From Aphis gossypii (taxonomy: Eukaryota > Arthropoda > Insecta > Hemiptera > Aphididae): a stretch of 64,000 nt of DNA. Positions within the stretch are counted from its first letter, which is position 1. The number at the start of each line of letters is the position of its first letter. The translations under genes and the position numbers were made by a program. The stretch covers positions 57,885,260 through 57,949,259 of the forward strand of contig NC_065530.1 of assembly GCF_020184175.1 (NCBI RefSeq), in the 5' to 3' direction. The notes beneath the pieces were generated by a model that saw nothing but the letters and a program-made list of their open reading frames with translations, did no database searches and had not been told where the DNA came from. Shown in pieces: positions 63,578 through 64,000 of the stretch.

Positions 63578-64000
63578 GTAAGTACTTTATACTATTAGCC
63601 TATGATATATACCAAGTACAGTGGTACTATGTTTTCGTTATAACAATATAAATACATAGTATTATAATTTATATTATATTAAACGCATCGTAATAATATT
63701 ACCATTGAGTATAGATTATTTCTAAATTTTATAATCAATGAAATTAATAAATTACCTATATCGATTATAAATAGTACGTGGTATATTATTTATAATATTT
63801 TGTAAAATATTTAATGATAATAATATGTTATTGTTATTATTATTAGTTATAGTGAATTATTTATAATACAATTCTATCTCCTTTGCTCTTTTTTCCGATC
63901 TAGACCGATTTTTATGGCAACAAAATACTAATTTCCAACATTGACGATATAATAACATTAATTAATATTATGATTGTTTCATTGTTATTAAACCTCTCAT
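63578..64000 (+). other. Start of the intron after the 63.4-kb exon
   Basis: AT-rich sequence to the window edge with no second exon visible. Confidence 0.5.

Overview
The window is eukaryotic. It is very AT-rich, with spliced genes that have short GT-AG exons, long introns and many small DNA transposons. The gene set (ELL, Integrator subunit 1, a PARP-type ADP-ribosyltransferase), the frequent TAGGTA/TACCTA runs and a dispersed repeat ending in an AGATTCTGAACGAAG-like motif suggest an insect, most likely an aphid (Hemiptera). The aphid call is inference from sequence style. No prokaryotic, organellar or viral gene was recognised.

Layout. 1-9.6 kb is AT-rich non-coding DNA with a copy of the dispersed repeat, a foldback-like element containing a hAT-type MITE, and a 148-bp tandem duplication. 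10.2-21.5 kb (+) is the nine-exon ELL gene with a 7.7-kb first intron. 24.9-26.3 kb (-) is a four-exon gene for an unrecognised 224-residue protein, tail-to-tail with ELL. 28.6-38.5 kb (+) is the 29-exon gene for Integrator subunit 1 (1,943 residues). 41.3-43.7 kb (-) is a small gene whose exons join in phase and whose product has an amphipathic helix; it has two candidate upstream exons, one of them at 49.06 kb. 43-49 kb is repeat-rich and holds two very short perfect hairpins with 8-bp flanking duplications, a degraded LINE reverse transcriptase and a pair of direct repeats.

50.3-58.5 kb (+) is a three-exon PARP-family gene. Its first intron carries a 5.9-kb Mutator-like (MULE) element with long terminal inverted repeats and an open transposase frame on the opposite strand. 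Two further exons, at 59.7 kb (frameshifted) and 63.4 kb, match the PARP gene's first exon in length, splice phase and C-terminal motif. They suggest a local array of PARP paralogues that runs past the right edge. A 1.02-kb hAT-type element with a perfect 8-bp target duplication, a pogo/Tigger-type MITE and a 43-bp tandem repeat lie among these exons.

ELL and IntS1 both act in RNA polymerase II transcription. In other animals ELL is in the Little Elongation Complex at snRNA genes, and Integrator cleaves the same snRNA transcripts, so their proximity is functionally suggestive. All exon coordinates come from reading splice sites and checking that phases close.
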